This document shows, piece by piece, positions 28,947 to 37,871 of a stretch of 64,000 nt of DNA (position 1 is the first letter of the stretch; each line of letters starts with the position of its first letter). This stretch comes from Acidobacteriota bacterium. Its GTDB lineage: Bacteria; Acidobacteriota; Blastocatellia; Pyrinomonadales; Pyrinomonadaceae. Below the pieces are notes generated by a model. The model worked only from the letters and a program-made list of their open reading frames with translations, searched no databases and was not told the DNA's origin. The position numbers and the translations under genes are program-made. The stretch spans positions 89,834 through 153,833 of the forward strand of contig JAHBSK010000009.1 in the NCBI GenBank assembly GCA_019639175.1, in the 5' to 3' direction.

Positions 28947-29035
28947 ATACATCTGTTTCATACATTATGCAATAAAAAAAACTGAGCAACGCCGGTAAAA
29001 CCCAGACCAAGAGAAACCTTAATACATCTGTTTCA
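28947..29035. repeat. Pair of 14-bp direct repeats
   Basis: ATACATCTGTTTCA occurs at 28947-28960 and again at 29022-29035, in the spacer between the Abi gene and the restriction gene. Their spacing (75 bases) suits tandem operators or a short duplication; no protein binding can be read from sequence. Confidence 0.6.
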
Positions 29036-29039
29036 CGTG

Positions 29040-32000
29040 CTAAATATCATTCACATTCTTCCTTCGCAGTTTTCGTTTGGTTTGTTTTGAGGTCTTTTCC
29101 TCCAAAACTCTCAGCGGTTCGGTTATCTGGCGGTAGAGGCCGAAGAGGAATTCGAGGCGTTCGAGTTCGTTTTTGAAAGTGCGTTTGCCGTAGGCGGCAT
29201 CAACGGCGGCATCGTTTGCGCGGTGTGCGTCAAGCAGTTCCTTTGGCATTGTCAGCGGGTCGTACAGATCGGCCAACGTTGCATCGGGAAATTTGGCACG
29301 TGCATCCAAAATGGCCTGTGCGGTCTGCTCGACGAGGGCCTTACGGGCAGAAACGCGAGTGTGAACGAGCGTGCCTTCTTTATTTTCGTTTGCACGCTCG
29401 CTGACGGTCGCGTTTCCGCCCGTTTCGCTTTTTGCACGCTCGCTGATGGCCGCGTTTCCGCCCGTTTCGCCTTTTGCACGCTCGCTGACGGTCGCGTTTC
29501 CGCCCGTTTCGCTTTTTGCACGCTCCCTGACGGTCGCGTTTCCGCCCGTTTCGCTTTTTGCACGCTCCCTGACGGTCGCGTTTCCGCCCGTTTCGCTTTT
29601 TGCACGCTCCCTAACGGTCGCGTTTCCGCCCATATCATCCGACAGCTCCGGCCACGGAAAGTTGTTATAAACAATGTCTTTTGAATAACGATAGCGGCTC
29701 TCCAACCGTCCGCACACCTGACGCATCCATGCGTTGTGCATCGTAGATGTCAACACCCCAAAATGATAAAGCGTGGCATTAGGAACAATAAAACACAGGT
29801 CACTTATAATTGTGTTGTTGGTCAAAAAGACTATGGGAATAAATAGTCTTCTTTCTGAGGATACTTTCGGGATAACAAGATATTGCGGTGCAGTTCGTCG
29901 GTCACGAAATAAATAAGGCAAATCTGCAAACCTACGGGTCGAAGGGGCTTTACTTCCTTGCCTAAAATTTCTTACTGATTCAATTCGTTGCTTTATTTCA
30001 GATGGCAGCGATCTGAGGACATCAGGACTCGCATCAACAAACCAAAAACACCAACGCTCAATACCATTCAAGAGTTCATTTGAACCTACAAATGGTCTTA
30101 TCCAATTTGAAAGAGACGGATAGGATAAAATCAAATCGTCCTTTTCTTTTGTAGTTGAAATTATGAGATGTCCTCCGTCCAAAGGCATGTTACCGAAATG
30201 AATTTCTGGAACATCAAAGATCGGCTTTTGCCTCCGAGAAATAACAACGTTTGCGGCATCAACAAGATATGGATTTATATTTTCGGCCTCTATCTCTTGC
30301 GGTTCCGCCGTTGGATTTTCATAATCAAAAAGCCGTTTCTTTTTAACGTCTTCAAGACCAAAACCGACGATCACGCAATATACAGCCGCTTTTCCCGCCG
30401 CCTCATTGCTCCATTTAAAAGTGCGGTGGGCAAAATGTATCTTGATGCCTTTTTCCAGAAGATAATTCCAAAGAACGCCAACCTGTTCTCCCTGTGTGAT
30501 GGAGTTGGTGGAAACAAAAGCAACGCGAACCGGAGCGGCAAGTATCTCAGTTTGCCGTGCTGTCTTCGGCGTATCAGGTTCGCGCTTCGCGCTCATAGCA
30601 GGCAAGGATGCCTGCGTTCCAGTCAGGAACTTTGCCACCTTGATATACCACGCACAGACGTAATCAAGCAGGCCGTAATTTGGAACATCCGAACAGACGT
30701 AAGCCATGTCTTCGCGTTGCGATTCATCCATCATTTTTCCGCCAACAAACGGCGGATTGCCGAGGATGTAGAGGTTGTTTGGACTCCCGCCTTTAGGCGG
30801 CTGCCCGCCTGCCACACGCCCTTGCGGCGTGTCAGTTTCGCGCTTCGCGCTCATTGCAGGCAAGGATGCCTGCGTTCCGTCCAAAACCTCGCCCCAGTCA
30901 AGTCTCAGCGCGTTGCCGTGGACGATATTCGGCGAATGGCGGAGCGGAAGGCGTGTGTATGGAACACCGAACTCTGCCGAAAGCTCCATATTCGCCAAAT
31001 GATCGGTCAGCCAGAGGGCGACGCGGGCGATCTCGGCAGGAAACTCTTCGTACTCGATGCCGTAGAACGAATCAACGTCAAGGCGTGAAAGGTCGGTGAC
31101 GAGCATCTCACGTTGCGTGTTTTTGGTCAGATGCCGTTCCTGTTTGATGACCTCCAGTTCCAGCCGCCGCATTTCACGATATGTGATGACCAGAAAGTTG
31201 CCGGAGCCGCACGCGGGATCAAAGAATTTCAGACCGGCGATCTTTTCATGAAACTGCCGCAGCCTGCTCAGATTATTCTTCGCCTTTTCAAATTCATCAA
31301 GCAGATCGTCCATGAACAGGCCGTGAATTACCTTGAGGATGTTCTTTTCGCTTGTGTAATGCGCTCCCAGATTGCGGCGTTTGTCCTTGTCCATAACGGA
31401 CTGGAACAAGGACCCGAATATCGCCGGCGAAACCTTGCCCCAATCAAACTGGCAAGCCTCTATCAGGATCGTCCTCATCCGCCTGTCAAATGACGGCATA
31501 TCCATCCGCTCGGCAAACAAGGTTCCGTTGACGTACTGGAACGCCCGCAGGTCTTCGTCAAGCGTGGTTTGCCGCGCATCTTCGGGTGTGTCAAGCACCT
31601 GAAATATCTGGCCCAACATCGCGCCGAGATTTGAGCCGTCCTCGGCGGTCTTTTCCTGCAGAAAAAGCTGAAAGCTGCCGCGCGGCAGAAAAACGCCTGT
31701 GTCATCCGCAAAAAGGCAATAGACCAGACGAACAAGAAACGCTTCCAGCTTGTGGCCGCGATAGCCGCTCTCAAAAAGCGCGTCGTGAAGCTCGCCCAGC
31801 TTCAACGCGACCCGAATGTTTACAGGGTCCTGTTCCTTGTATTCGCGTTTCTGATAGCCGGAGATGGCGCCGAACAGATGTATCAGACCGGGAAGCTCTT
31901 CGAGCGTGAAATCCATCTCCTCGCCCGTGTCGAGGTTGTAAAGCCGGAACCGCGCAAAATCGGAAATGAGGACGTATTCTGGAAGCTCGTCCTTGGGCAG

Positions 32001-32291
32001 ATTCTCAAGATACTCAAACGCCTGTGATGATGCCTTGTCAAAATTCTGCCCGCGCGATTTGTGCTCGACCAGCAAAACCCCGCGCCAGAACAGGTCTATC
32101 GCTCCCGTGTTCAGATTGTTTTTCTGAACCGCTCTTTCAAAAACGGCGACCTGCCGCCGCTTGACGCCAAAGATCTCCAGAAATTCGTTCCAGAATGTCT
32201 GCGATTCGGCCCGCTCGCGCGTCTCATCCTTCCATTCATGGACAAAGGCGATGGCGTTGTTCCTGATCTCGGCCTGGGAAAGTCTGGGCAT
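29040..32291 (-). CDS. MmeI-like type IIL restriction-methylation enzyme with in-frame repeat insertions
   Basis: 1083 residues. Nuclease site D66-x9-E76-H-K78 matches the PD-(D/E)XK N-domain of MmeI. A helical linker follows. Adenine methyltransferase motif I FDPACGSGNFL starts at 357 and motif IV GNPPFVGGKMM at 511. The target-recognition part ends near 'YSKDIVYNNFPWPE', and the C-terminal domain has 'ILDARAKFPDATLADLYDPL'. One protein thus cuts and methylates. Three in-frame inserts sit between conserved blocks: residues about 472-506, about 558-574, and a 14-residue repeat run at about 888-967. Without them the length would approach that of MmeI (about 920). Confidence 0.93.
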   Translation of the reverse strand: MPRLSQAEIRNNAIAFVHEWKDETRERAESQTFWNEFLEIFGVKRRQVAVFERAVQKNNLNTGAIDLFWRGVLLVEHKSRGQNFDKASSQAFEYLENLPKDELPEYVLISDFARFRLYNLDTGEEMDFTLEELPGLIHLFGAISGYQKREYKEQDPVNIRVALKLGELHDALFESGYRGHKLEAFLVRLVYCLFADDTGVFLPRGSFQLFLQEKTAEDGSNLGAMLGQIFQVLDTPEDARQTTLDEDLRAFQYVNGTLFAERMDMPSFDRRMRTILIEACQFDWGKVSPAIFGSLFQSVMDKDKRRNLGAHYTSEKNILKVIHGLFMDDLLDEFEKAKNNLSRLRQFHEKIAGLKFFDPACGSGNFLVITYREMRRLELEVIKQERHLTKNTQREMLVTDLSRLDVDSFYGIEYEEFPAEIARVALWLTDHLANMELSAEFGVPYTRLPLRHSPNIVHGNALRLDWGEVLDGTQASLPAMSAKRETDTPQGRVAGGQPPKGGSPNNLYILGNPPFVGGKMMDESQREDMAYVCSDVPNYGLLDYVCAWYIKVAKFLTGTQASLPAMSAKREPDTPKTARQTEILAAPVRVAFVSTNSITQGEQVGVLWNYLLEKGIKIHFAHRTFKWSNEAAGKAAVYCVIVGFGLEDVKKKRLFDYENPTAEPQEIEAENINPYLVDAANVVISRRQKPIFDVPEIHFGNMPLDGGHLIISTTKEKDDLILSYPSLSNWIRPFVGSNELLNGIERWCFWFVDASPDVLRSLPSEIKQRIESVRNFRQGSKAPSTRRFADLPYLFRDRRTAPQYLVIPKVSSERRLFIPIVFLTNNTIISDLCFIVPNATLYHFGVLTSTMHNAWMRQVCGRLESRYRYSKDIVYNNFPWPELSDDMGGNATVRERAKSETGGNATVRERAKSETGGNATVRERAKSETGGNATVSERAKGETGGNAAISERAKSETGGNATVSERANENKEGTLVHTRVSARKALVEQTAQAILDARAKFPDATLADLYDPLTMPKELLDAHRANDAAVDAAYGKRTFKNELERLEFLFGLYRQITEPLRVLEEKTSKQTKRKLRRKNVNDI
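29392..29630 (-). repeat. 42-bp tandem repeat inside the restriction gene, six copies
   Basis: Unit starts at 29392, 29434, 29476, 29518, 29560 and 29602 (the last partial). Each unit encodes GGNATVRERAKSET or a close variant on the minus strand. Because 42 is a multiple of three, copy-number change would keep the frame. Units 4-6 are almost identical; units 1-3 differ at several positions. Confidence 0.95.
30570..30620 (-). repeat. Palindromic repeat copy A within the restriction gene
   Basis: 51 bases, 48 identical to copy B. Contains two hairpins: CGCG-CTT-CGCG and GCAGGCA-AGGA-TGCCTGC. On the coding strand it reads GTQASLPAMSAKREPDT, in frame. Confidence 0.93.
30787..30878 (-). repeat. 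Palindromic repeat copy B with extra hairpins
   Basis: The 51-base core (30828-30878) matches copy A. On its left lie two more hairpins: CCGCC-TTTA-GGCGG (30787-30800) and ACACGCC-CTTGC-GGCGTGT (30814-30832). All is translated in frame (GTQASLPAMSAKRETDT, then a Gly/Pro/Gln-rich stretch) just before the GNPPF methylase motif. Confidence 0.93.
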
Positions 32292-32410
32292 GTCTGTAAA
32301 AAGTTAATTCAATTTTAGCGGAAAGGCAATTACATAACCTCTTACCTGCTGAGAGTTTGTAGAAGGGTTCTGTAAAAACCTGAAAGCGTTTCCGGCATCT
32401 TTTCCGAAAT

Positions 32411-32488
32411 AACTGAAAAGTAGAAACTAAAAACTGAGAATAATGAGGCTGCTTTGCATTTTCAGTTCTTACTTATCAGTTTCTATTT
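32411..32488. repeat. Imperfect palindrome at the 3' end of the RhuM-like gene
   Basis: Words AACTGAAAAGTAGAAACT and AAAACTGA on the left face TTCAGTT and CAGTTTCTA on the right. It overlaps the last codons and lies in the 184-base spacer before the restriction gene. Possible terminator for the minus-strand gene. Confidence 0.5.
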
Positions 32489-33615
32489 TTGGGCTTTGTT
32501 TTTGAAGGCAAAGCTTTTGCGGTTGCTTCGAGCTGGTTCAGATAATCTTTTTCTGCCATTGATTCTTTTTCAATTCGGCGGTTCACGGCGTACTTATCAA
32601 ACTCTGTTTCCGCGTGTTCATCTGCTTCGGCCCTGCTTACTTTTCCGGCTGTGGTCAGTATCGGCCTGTCGTTAAGCTTAAGAAAATCGTGCAGCCTTTC
32701 TTCCCAATTTTTCAGGAATATCTGCTTTCTGCGGCGAGCCTGATCTTCGGCAAAATCGAGCCACATTACAACGATACGGTTCAGTTCTTCTATCTCATTT
32801 TCGGAAAGATAATTTTTGGCGATGGTCACATCGGCTTTTCTTACTTCATCGTATTTCCACGAAGTAAGCCCCATAAACTGCCGCGCATGATCGGCACGCG
32901 AGGAGATTATTTCCGCCGCCGTCATTCCCGTAGCGGCATAATGAAGTTTGTTCTGTATCGCGGCAAAGAACGAAGCGGTTTCACTGTCCTTTGGTTCGTA
33001 GTCGGCGGCCATCGCAAAGATCTCGCGCACGCGCAGATAAACGCGCTTTTCGCTCGTGCGAATATCGCGGATGCGCTCAAGCATCTCGCTGAAATAATCG
33101 CGCACGGGCGAACCTTTGACCGGCGGATCTTTCAGCCGCTCGTCATCCATCACAAAGCCTTTTACGATATACTCACGCAGCCGCTGTGTCGCCCAGATGC
33201 GGAAACGCGTGGCTATAACGCTCTTGATGCGATAGCCGACCGAGATGACCGCATCAAGATTGTACATGGTTACTGTTCGCCGCACATCGCGATTTCCTTC
33301 GCGTCGAACTACCGAGGATTCCTCGGTAGTTGCTTCTACAGTCAACTCGCGTTCATCATAAATGTTCTTTAAGTGGAGAGAGATATTGTCTGTGGAACAT
33401 TGAAACAGCTCAGCCATTTCTGACTGAGTAAGCCAAATGCTCTCGTTATAAAGCCTTACTTCGAGATTTATTGACTGGTCTTCGGCCTGATACAAGATCA
33501 ATACGCCTTTGTTTGATTCTTCGTTTTCCATCTGTTCTGTACTATTCCGTGTCATTTTTCTGTGCTTTATGCGGTCAGGCTTTTTACTACGGAATTCACC
33601 GAAACGAAGAAACAT
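32476..33615 (-). CDS. RhuM-family (virulence RhuM-like) protein
   Basis: 379 residues as the longest frame; ATGs at 33555 and 33531 are shorter alternatives and none has a clear ribosome binding site. 'SIWLTQSEMAELFQCSTDNISLHLKNI' is a DNA-binding-like helical region, followed by 'TVTMYNLDAVISVGYRIKS' and 'RFRIWATQRLREYIVKGFVMDDERL', the RhuM signature. RhuM-like genes are frequent in mobile and defence islands next to restriction systems, as here; the molecular function is unknown. Separated from the restriction gene by a palindromic spacer. Confidence 0.88.
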   Translation of the reverse strand: MFLRFGEFRSKKPDRIKHRKMTRNSTEQMENEESNKGVLILYQAEDQSINLEVRLYNESIWLTQSEMAELFQCSTDNISLHLKNIYDERELTVEATTEESSVVRREGNRDVRRTVTMYNLDAVISVGYRIKSVIATRFRIWATQRLREYIVKGFVMDDERLKDPPVKGSPVRDYFSEMLERIRDIRTSEKRVYLRVREIFAMAADYEPKDSETASFFAAIQNKLHYAATGMTAAEIISSRADHARQFMGLTSWKYDEVRKADVTIAKNYLSENEIEELNRIVVMWLDFAEDQARRRKQIFLKNWEERLHDFLKLNDRPILTTAGKVSRAEADEHAETEFDKYAVNRRIEKESMAEKDYLNQLEATAKALPSKTKPKNRN

Positions 33616-33799
33616 ACGAGATTCGGAAAGTTAGCAAAACCACATCCGGATTGCGAAGTTATTGGGAAGTCGGTAGAACCTGATCCTTAACGCCGCAAGC
33701 CCCTTCTTGTCTAATCGGCTTCTGGGACCACAGACCCGCGCATTGCATTATCGGAAAAGACCGGGCTGGAGGCAAATGTGTTTGGGGCGGGGCGGGTTG

Positions 33800-33831
33800 G
33801 GTTTCTGGAAGTTTTGTATCGGTGCTATAAT
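33800..33831 (+). promoter_or_regulatory. Possible promoter of the acylase gene
   Basis: TATAAT at 33826-33831 is a perfect -10 box about 80 bases before the acylase start. No good -35 box lies at the usual spacing, so an activator or extended contact would be needed. Confidence 0.35.
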
Positions 33832-33910
33832 CCAGAAACTCACTTCTTAAGGTTTTTCATAACCATTGTTAATACATAAAAGGGCTGATTCAGTTAAAAG
33901 GAGCTGTCTT

Positions 33911-36157
33911 ATGAAGCGTGCGGTGTTGTCTTTGTCGTTGGTTTTTGTAGCGGTGCTGTTTTTGTACGGGCAGAGCTATTTGCCTGTCATTGCAGAACAT
34001 GCGGCGTGGTATGAGGCAGAGGGTTCAGGCTCTTCTGCAAAATTTGCCGGGACATCTTCTGAGCTTACAAAGCAGGTCGAGATAGTGCGGACGGCTAACG
34101 GCGTGCCGCATATCAGGGCGGAGAATCTGAAGGCGGCGGGCTTTGCGCTGGCGTGGCTCCAGCTTGAGGATTACGGCACGAACACGGCGATGAACATATT
34201 GCGGGCAAGCGGACGTGCGGCGTCGGTGAACGGCTATGCGAGCCTGGATTCGGATTTTGCCGTCAGGCGCCAGCGTGAAAAAATACAGGACAAATACCCG
34301 ACGCTGTCACAGGATGTCCGCGACGTTTACGAAGGCTTTGCCGAAGGTGTCAATCGCTTTATCGAAATGCACAGGGCGGAATTTGCCGCCGGAATGCCGA
34401 ACGATTTCACGGGATTTGACGTTGCCGCGACCGAGTTTGCACAGCCGAACGCCGGAAAGATACGCAGATTTGTGAACAGCATGCGGCCCGCCGCCGAACG
34501 CGAGGACGCGGGCTGGTCAAACAACGAGGCCGACGACGCGGAAGAAGGAAACGGCCCTGACGACGGCTCAAATGCGTGGGCATTTGCCCCGAGCCGGACA
34601 AAGTCGGGCAAGGCAATTTTGCTCCGCAACCCGCACCTGAATTGGAACGCCGGATATTACGAAGCACACATGACCGTGCCGGGCAAGATAGATTTTTACG
34701 GCGATTTTCGCATCGGCGGGCCGTTCACGGTGATCGGCGGATTTAACAGACACCTCGGATTTTCGACCACCAATAACCAGACCGATCTGGATGAGATCTA
34801 CGCACTTGAGGCCGACCCTAACAACGCCGATCATTACATTTTTGACGGCGTATCAGTGCCGCTGTCGCGCGAGGTGTTCTCGATCCAGTTTCGCCACGGG
34901 AACGCGTTGTCAACCGAAACGCGCGAGTTTTGGACGTCAGACCTTGGACCTGTTATTCACCGCGCGAACGGCAAGGTCTATATCTTCAAATTTGCCGGCG
35001 ACGGCGAGATACGCGCCGGCGAACAGTTCCTGAAAATGATGCGCGCCGGATCGTATCGGGAATGGCGCGAGGCGATGAAGATGCGTGCGAGGATGAATTC
35101 GTACTTTACCTACGCCGACCGCGAGGGGAACATCTTTATCGTATGGAACGCCGCTTTGCCAAAGCTGCCGCATCCGAAAGTTGACGACCTGACCGCCATC
35201 GAGGCAAAGGGAATCAAGGACGTTTGGACGGAATACGTGCCGTTTGACGACCTGCCGCAGTGGTTCAGTCCGCCGGGCGGCTATGTGCATAACGAGAACA
35301 GTTCGCCGCATTATTCAAATGTTCGCGGCCCGGTCGTGACAGAGAACAAGTATCCCAACTTTGAGCCGCCGCGCCTTTCGCTGCGGTCGCAACTGGCGAT
35401 ACAGCTTATTGATAACGACGACAAATACAGCCTTGAGGATGTGGTCAAATTAAAGCACAGCTATCGCGCTCTGCTTGCCGACCGCGTAAAGGACGACCTG
35501 TTAAAAGCGGTCAGAGAAAGCAGCCCGACCGGCGACGTAGCCGCCGCTGCCGAGCTTTTGGGCAAGTGGGACAATACCACGTCGCACGAAAGCAAAGGTT
35601 CGGTGATATTTCAGGAATGGTGGCGGCATTACTCCGGCATAACGGAAAGCAACCGGACGGGTTTGCCTGATGCCCAGCGGTACGCAAAGGTTTGGGACGT
35701 GAAAGATCCGTTCAATACGCCTAGCGGCCTTGCCGACCCGAAACGCGCCGCTGCATCTTTTGCATGGGCCGTTGATGAAGTGAAGAAACGCTGGGGAAGC
35801 TATGACGTTGCGTGGGGCGAAGTTTACCGCGTGCGTCGCGGCACGGTCGATGAACCTGTCGGCGGTTGCGGCAACGACCTCGGCTGTTTTCGTATATTGA
35901 CATATTCACGGCAGGACGACGGCAAAATGGCCGCGGTCGGCGGCGACGGTTGGGTCTTTGCGGTGGAATTTGGCGATGTGCCGCGAGCGTATTCGGTGCT
36001 GGCATACGGCCAGAGCCGTTTGCCCGATTCGCCCTACCACGCCGATCAGGCCGCGATGTTCGCACGCGGCGAAATGAAGCCCGTCGCCTTTACCGAAGCC
36101 GACATCAACAAACAGGCGATAAAACGCTATCGCCCGGGCGAAAACAAGGTCAGGTAG
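33911..36157 (+). CDS. Penicillin acylase family Ntn-hydrolase
   Basis: 748 residues from ATG 33911, with AAAGGAG upstream. A signal peptide (LSLSLVFVAVLFLYGQ) directs export. The precursor would self-cleave before Ser220 in 'DDGSNAWAFAPSRTKSGKAI', creating alpha and beta subunits with Ser as N-terminal nucleophile. 'NPHLNWNAGYYEAH' and 'GGFNRHLGFSTTNNQTD' are typical of the beta subunit. Relatives act on acyl-homoserine lactones, cephalosporin side chains or other amides; the substrate is unknown. The serine hydrolase that follows 42 bases later is probably co-transcribed. Confidence 0.92.
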   Translation: MKRAVLSLSLVFVAVLFLYGQSYLPVIAEHAAWYEAEGSGSSAKFAGTSSELTKQVEIVRTANGVPHIRAENLKAAGFALAWLQLEDYGTNTAMNILRASGRAASVNGYASLDSDFAVRRQREKIQDKYPTLSQDVRDVYEGFAEGVNRFIEMHRAEFAAGMPNDFTGFDVAATEFAQPNAGKIRRFVNSMRPAAEREDAGWSNNEADDAEEGNGPDDGSNAWAFAPSRTKSGKAILLRNPHLNWNAGYYEAHMTVPGKIDFYGDFRIGGPFTVIGGFNRHLGFSTTNNQTDLDEIYALEADPNNADHYIFDGVSVPLSREVFSIQFRHGNALSTETREFWTSDLGPVIHRANGKVYIFKFAGDGEIRAGEQFLKMMRAGSYREWREAMKMRARMNSYFTYADREGNIFIVWNAALPKLPHPKVDDLTAIEAKGIKDVWTEYVPFDDLPQWFSPPGGYVHNENSSPHYSNVRGPVVTENKYPNFEPPRLSLRSQLAIQLIDNDDKYSLEDVVKLKHSYRALLADRVKDDLLKAVRESSPTGDVAAAAELLGKWDNTTSHESKGSVIFQEWWRHYSGITESNRTGLPDAQRYAKVWDVKDPFNTPSGLADPKRAAASFAWAVDEVKKRWGSYDVAWGEVYRVRRGTVDEPVGGCGNDLGCFRILTYSRQDDGKMAAVGGDGWVFAVEFGDVPRAYSVLAYGQSRLPDSPYHADQAAMFARGEMKPVAFTEADINKQAIKRYRPGENKVR

Positions 36158-36199
36158 CATCGCCGGCCTTTGCTGAATAACATTTCAGGAGAAAAACCC

Positions 36200-37765
36200 A
36201 TGCGTATTCTTATTACAGCCATTTTTATTTTGTCGCTCAGTTTTGCGGCCGCAGCACAGGCAGGTTCGCCGCAGTTCACTTCCGGTTACAAACCGGCGGA
36301 GTTTGCCGACGCCAAGCGGCTGGAAAAGATAAAACAGACATTTCCCGCAATAGAAAAGATGTATAAGGAACACGCGGCTCGCAACCATTATCCGGGAATT
36401 GCGTTCGGTATCGTGGTCGATGGAAAGCTGGTGTTTGCCGGAAACGATGGTTTTACGAACTTGGAAAAGAAGATTCCGGTCACGTCGCAGTCGCTTTTCC
36501 GCATTGCGTCAATGAGCAAGAGCGTGACCGCGATGGCGATACTCAAGCTGCGTGACGACGGAAAGCTGAAGCTGGACGATCCGGCATATCTTTATGTGCC
36601 GGAGATGAGAACGCTCAAATATCCGACCGCTGATTCGACGCATATCACCATCCGTCAACTGATGACGCACGGCGCCGGATTTCCTGAAGACAACCCGTGG
36701 GGCGACAGGCAGTTGTCCGATACGAACAGAGAGCTTTCCGAATTGCTGGAAAACGACCTTCGGTTTTCAAATCCGCCGAGCATCACCTATGAATACTCGA
36801 ACCTCGGTTTTGCACTGCTTGGCCGCATTGTGACAAAAGCTTCGGGCAAACCTTATCAGCAGTATATTCGTGAGAGCATTTGGCAGCCGCTGGGAATGAA
36901 GACGACCGAATGGGAATACTCAAAGATCGCTCCCGAAAAGCTGGCACACGGCTATCGCTGGCTGGATGAAAAATGGAGCGAGGAAGAATTGCTTCACGAT
37001 CAGGCCGATGGGTCGTGGGGAGCGATGGGCAGCATGATCTCTTCGATAGATGAATTCAGTAAATATATGGCGTTGCATCTGTCGGCATGGCCGCCGTCAA
37101 GTGCGGCTGAGACCGGCCCGATCCGCCGCGATTCTGTCCGAGAGATGCATCAGCCATGGCGTTTTAGCGGAATGAATCCGAACTTCACATATCCCGGCGG
37201 GCGCGTTTGCGCTTCGGTGACGGCATACGGATACGGTTTGGGCTGGCAGCGTGATTGCCAAGGCCGTGTTTATCTTGGGCACGGCGGCGGTTTGCCGGGC
37301 TTTGGCAGTCATTGGCGCGTTATGCCGGAATACGGAATCGGCATCGTTGCTTTTGCAAATGTGACATACGCCGGGGTCGGCAATCTGAATTTGCAGATCC
37401 TCGACATGATCATCAGAGAGGCCGATCTGAAACCGCGTCAGTTGCCGGCTTCGACAATTTTGGATAAGAGAAAGGCTGAGCTGTTAAAGATCTTGCCGTC
37501 ATGGGAAAACGCTGAACAGAGCGGCTTATTCGCCGAAAATTTCTTTCCAGACAATCCGATCGAGCACCTGAAAAAGAACCACGCCGAGATATGGGCAAAG
37601 GCCGGAAAGATATTGGCGGTCAGAGAGATCGTCGCTCAAAACCAGCTTCGCGGCACCTTTATTCTGGAAGGCGAAAATGCCGACATCTCTGTCTATTTCA
37701 CCCTGGCTCCCGAAGATCCGGCATTGATACAGCAACTGATCGTTAGTGAAATAATGAATAAGTAA
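36200..37765 (+). CDS. Serine hydrolase, class C beta-lactamase-like
   Basis: 521 residues from ATG 36200, preceded by CAGGAG. Signal peptide to about residue 21 (ends AAAAQA). Catalytic SxxK is Ser104-Met-Ser-Lys107, the second motif is YSN in 'YEYSNLGFALLG', and the third is HGG in 'YLGHGGGLPGFGSHW'. A C-terminal domain of about 120 residues follows. Such proteins include esterases, D-amino peptidases and DD-peptidases, so a beta-lactamase role is not implied. Pairing with a secreted acylase suggests extracellular amide or ester breakdown. Confidence 0.92.
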   Translation: MRILITAIFILSLSFAAAAQAGSPQFTSGYKPAEFADAKRLEKIKQTFPAIEKMYKEHAARNHYPGIAFGIVVDGKLVFAGNDGFTNLEKKIPVTSQSLFRIASMSKSVTAMAILKLRDDGKLKLDDPAYLYVPEMRTLKYPTADSTHITIRQLMTHGAGFPEDNPWGDRQLSDTNRELSELLENDLRFSNPPSITYEYSNLGFALLGRIVTKASGKPYQQYIRESIWQPLGMKTTEWEYSKIAPEKLAHGYRWLDEKWSEEELLHDQADGSWGAMGSMISSIDEFSKYMALHLSAWPPSSAAETGPIRRDSVREMHQPWRFSGMNPNFTYPGGRVCASVTAYGYGLGWQRDCQGRVYLGHGGGLPGFGSHWRVMPEYGIGIVAFANVTYAGVGNLNLQILDMIIREADLKPRQLPASTILDKRKAELLKILPSWENAEQSGLFAENFFPDNPIEHLKKNHAEIWAKAGKILAVREIVAQNQLRGTFILEGENADISVYFTLAPEDPALIQQLIVSEIMNK

Positions 37766-37826
37766 CAGGGCCAGCCTTTTTGAAAAGCTGCAAAATATCA
37801 GTTACCTATCTAGTCGAGATTCTTGA

Positions 37827-37868
37827 ATAACTGGCTGCATGTCTTTGCAAAGATATGCAGCCAGTTAT
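37827..37868. terminator. 42-base near-perfect hairpin between convergent genes
   Basis: ATAACTGGCTGCAT (37827-37840) pairs exactly with ATGCAGCCAGTTAT (37855-37868), and the inner TCTTTGCAAAGA continues the stem. Well placed to terminate both the hydrolase transcript and the glycine-rich gene. Confidence 0.8.
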
Positions 37869-37871
37869 AGA

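Noticed and set aside
29392..29630. Possible CRISPR array
   Set aside because: Units are contiguous with no unique spacers, and the tract is translated within a gene.
29223..29684. Long plus-strand and alternative minus-strand frames across the 42-bp repeats
   Set aside because: A repeat length divisible by three keeps all frames open; only the frame of the restriction enzyme has conserved domains on both sides.
30168..31088. 306-codon plus-strand frame inside the restriction gene
   Set aside because: Antisense to methylase motifs; no start signal and no recognisable domain.
36200..37765. Beta-lactamase resistance gene
   Set aside because: SxxK/YxN motifs are shared by many esterases and peptidases; nothing here shows activity on antibiotics.
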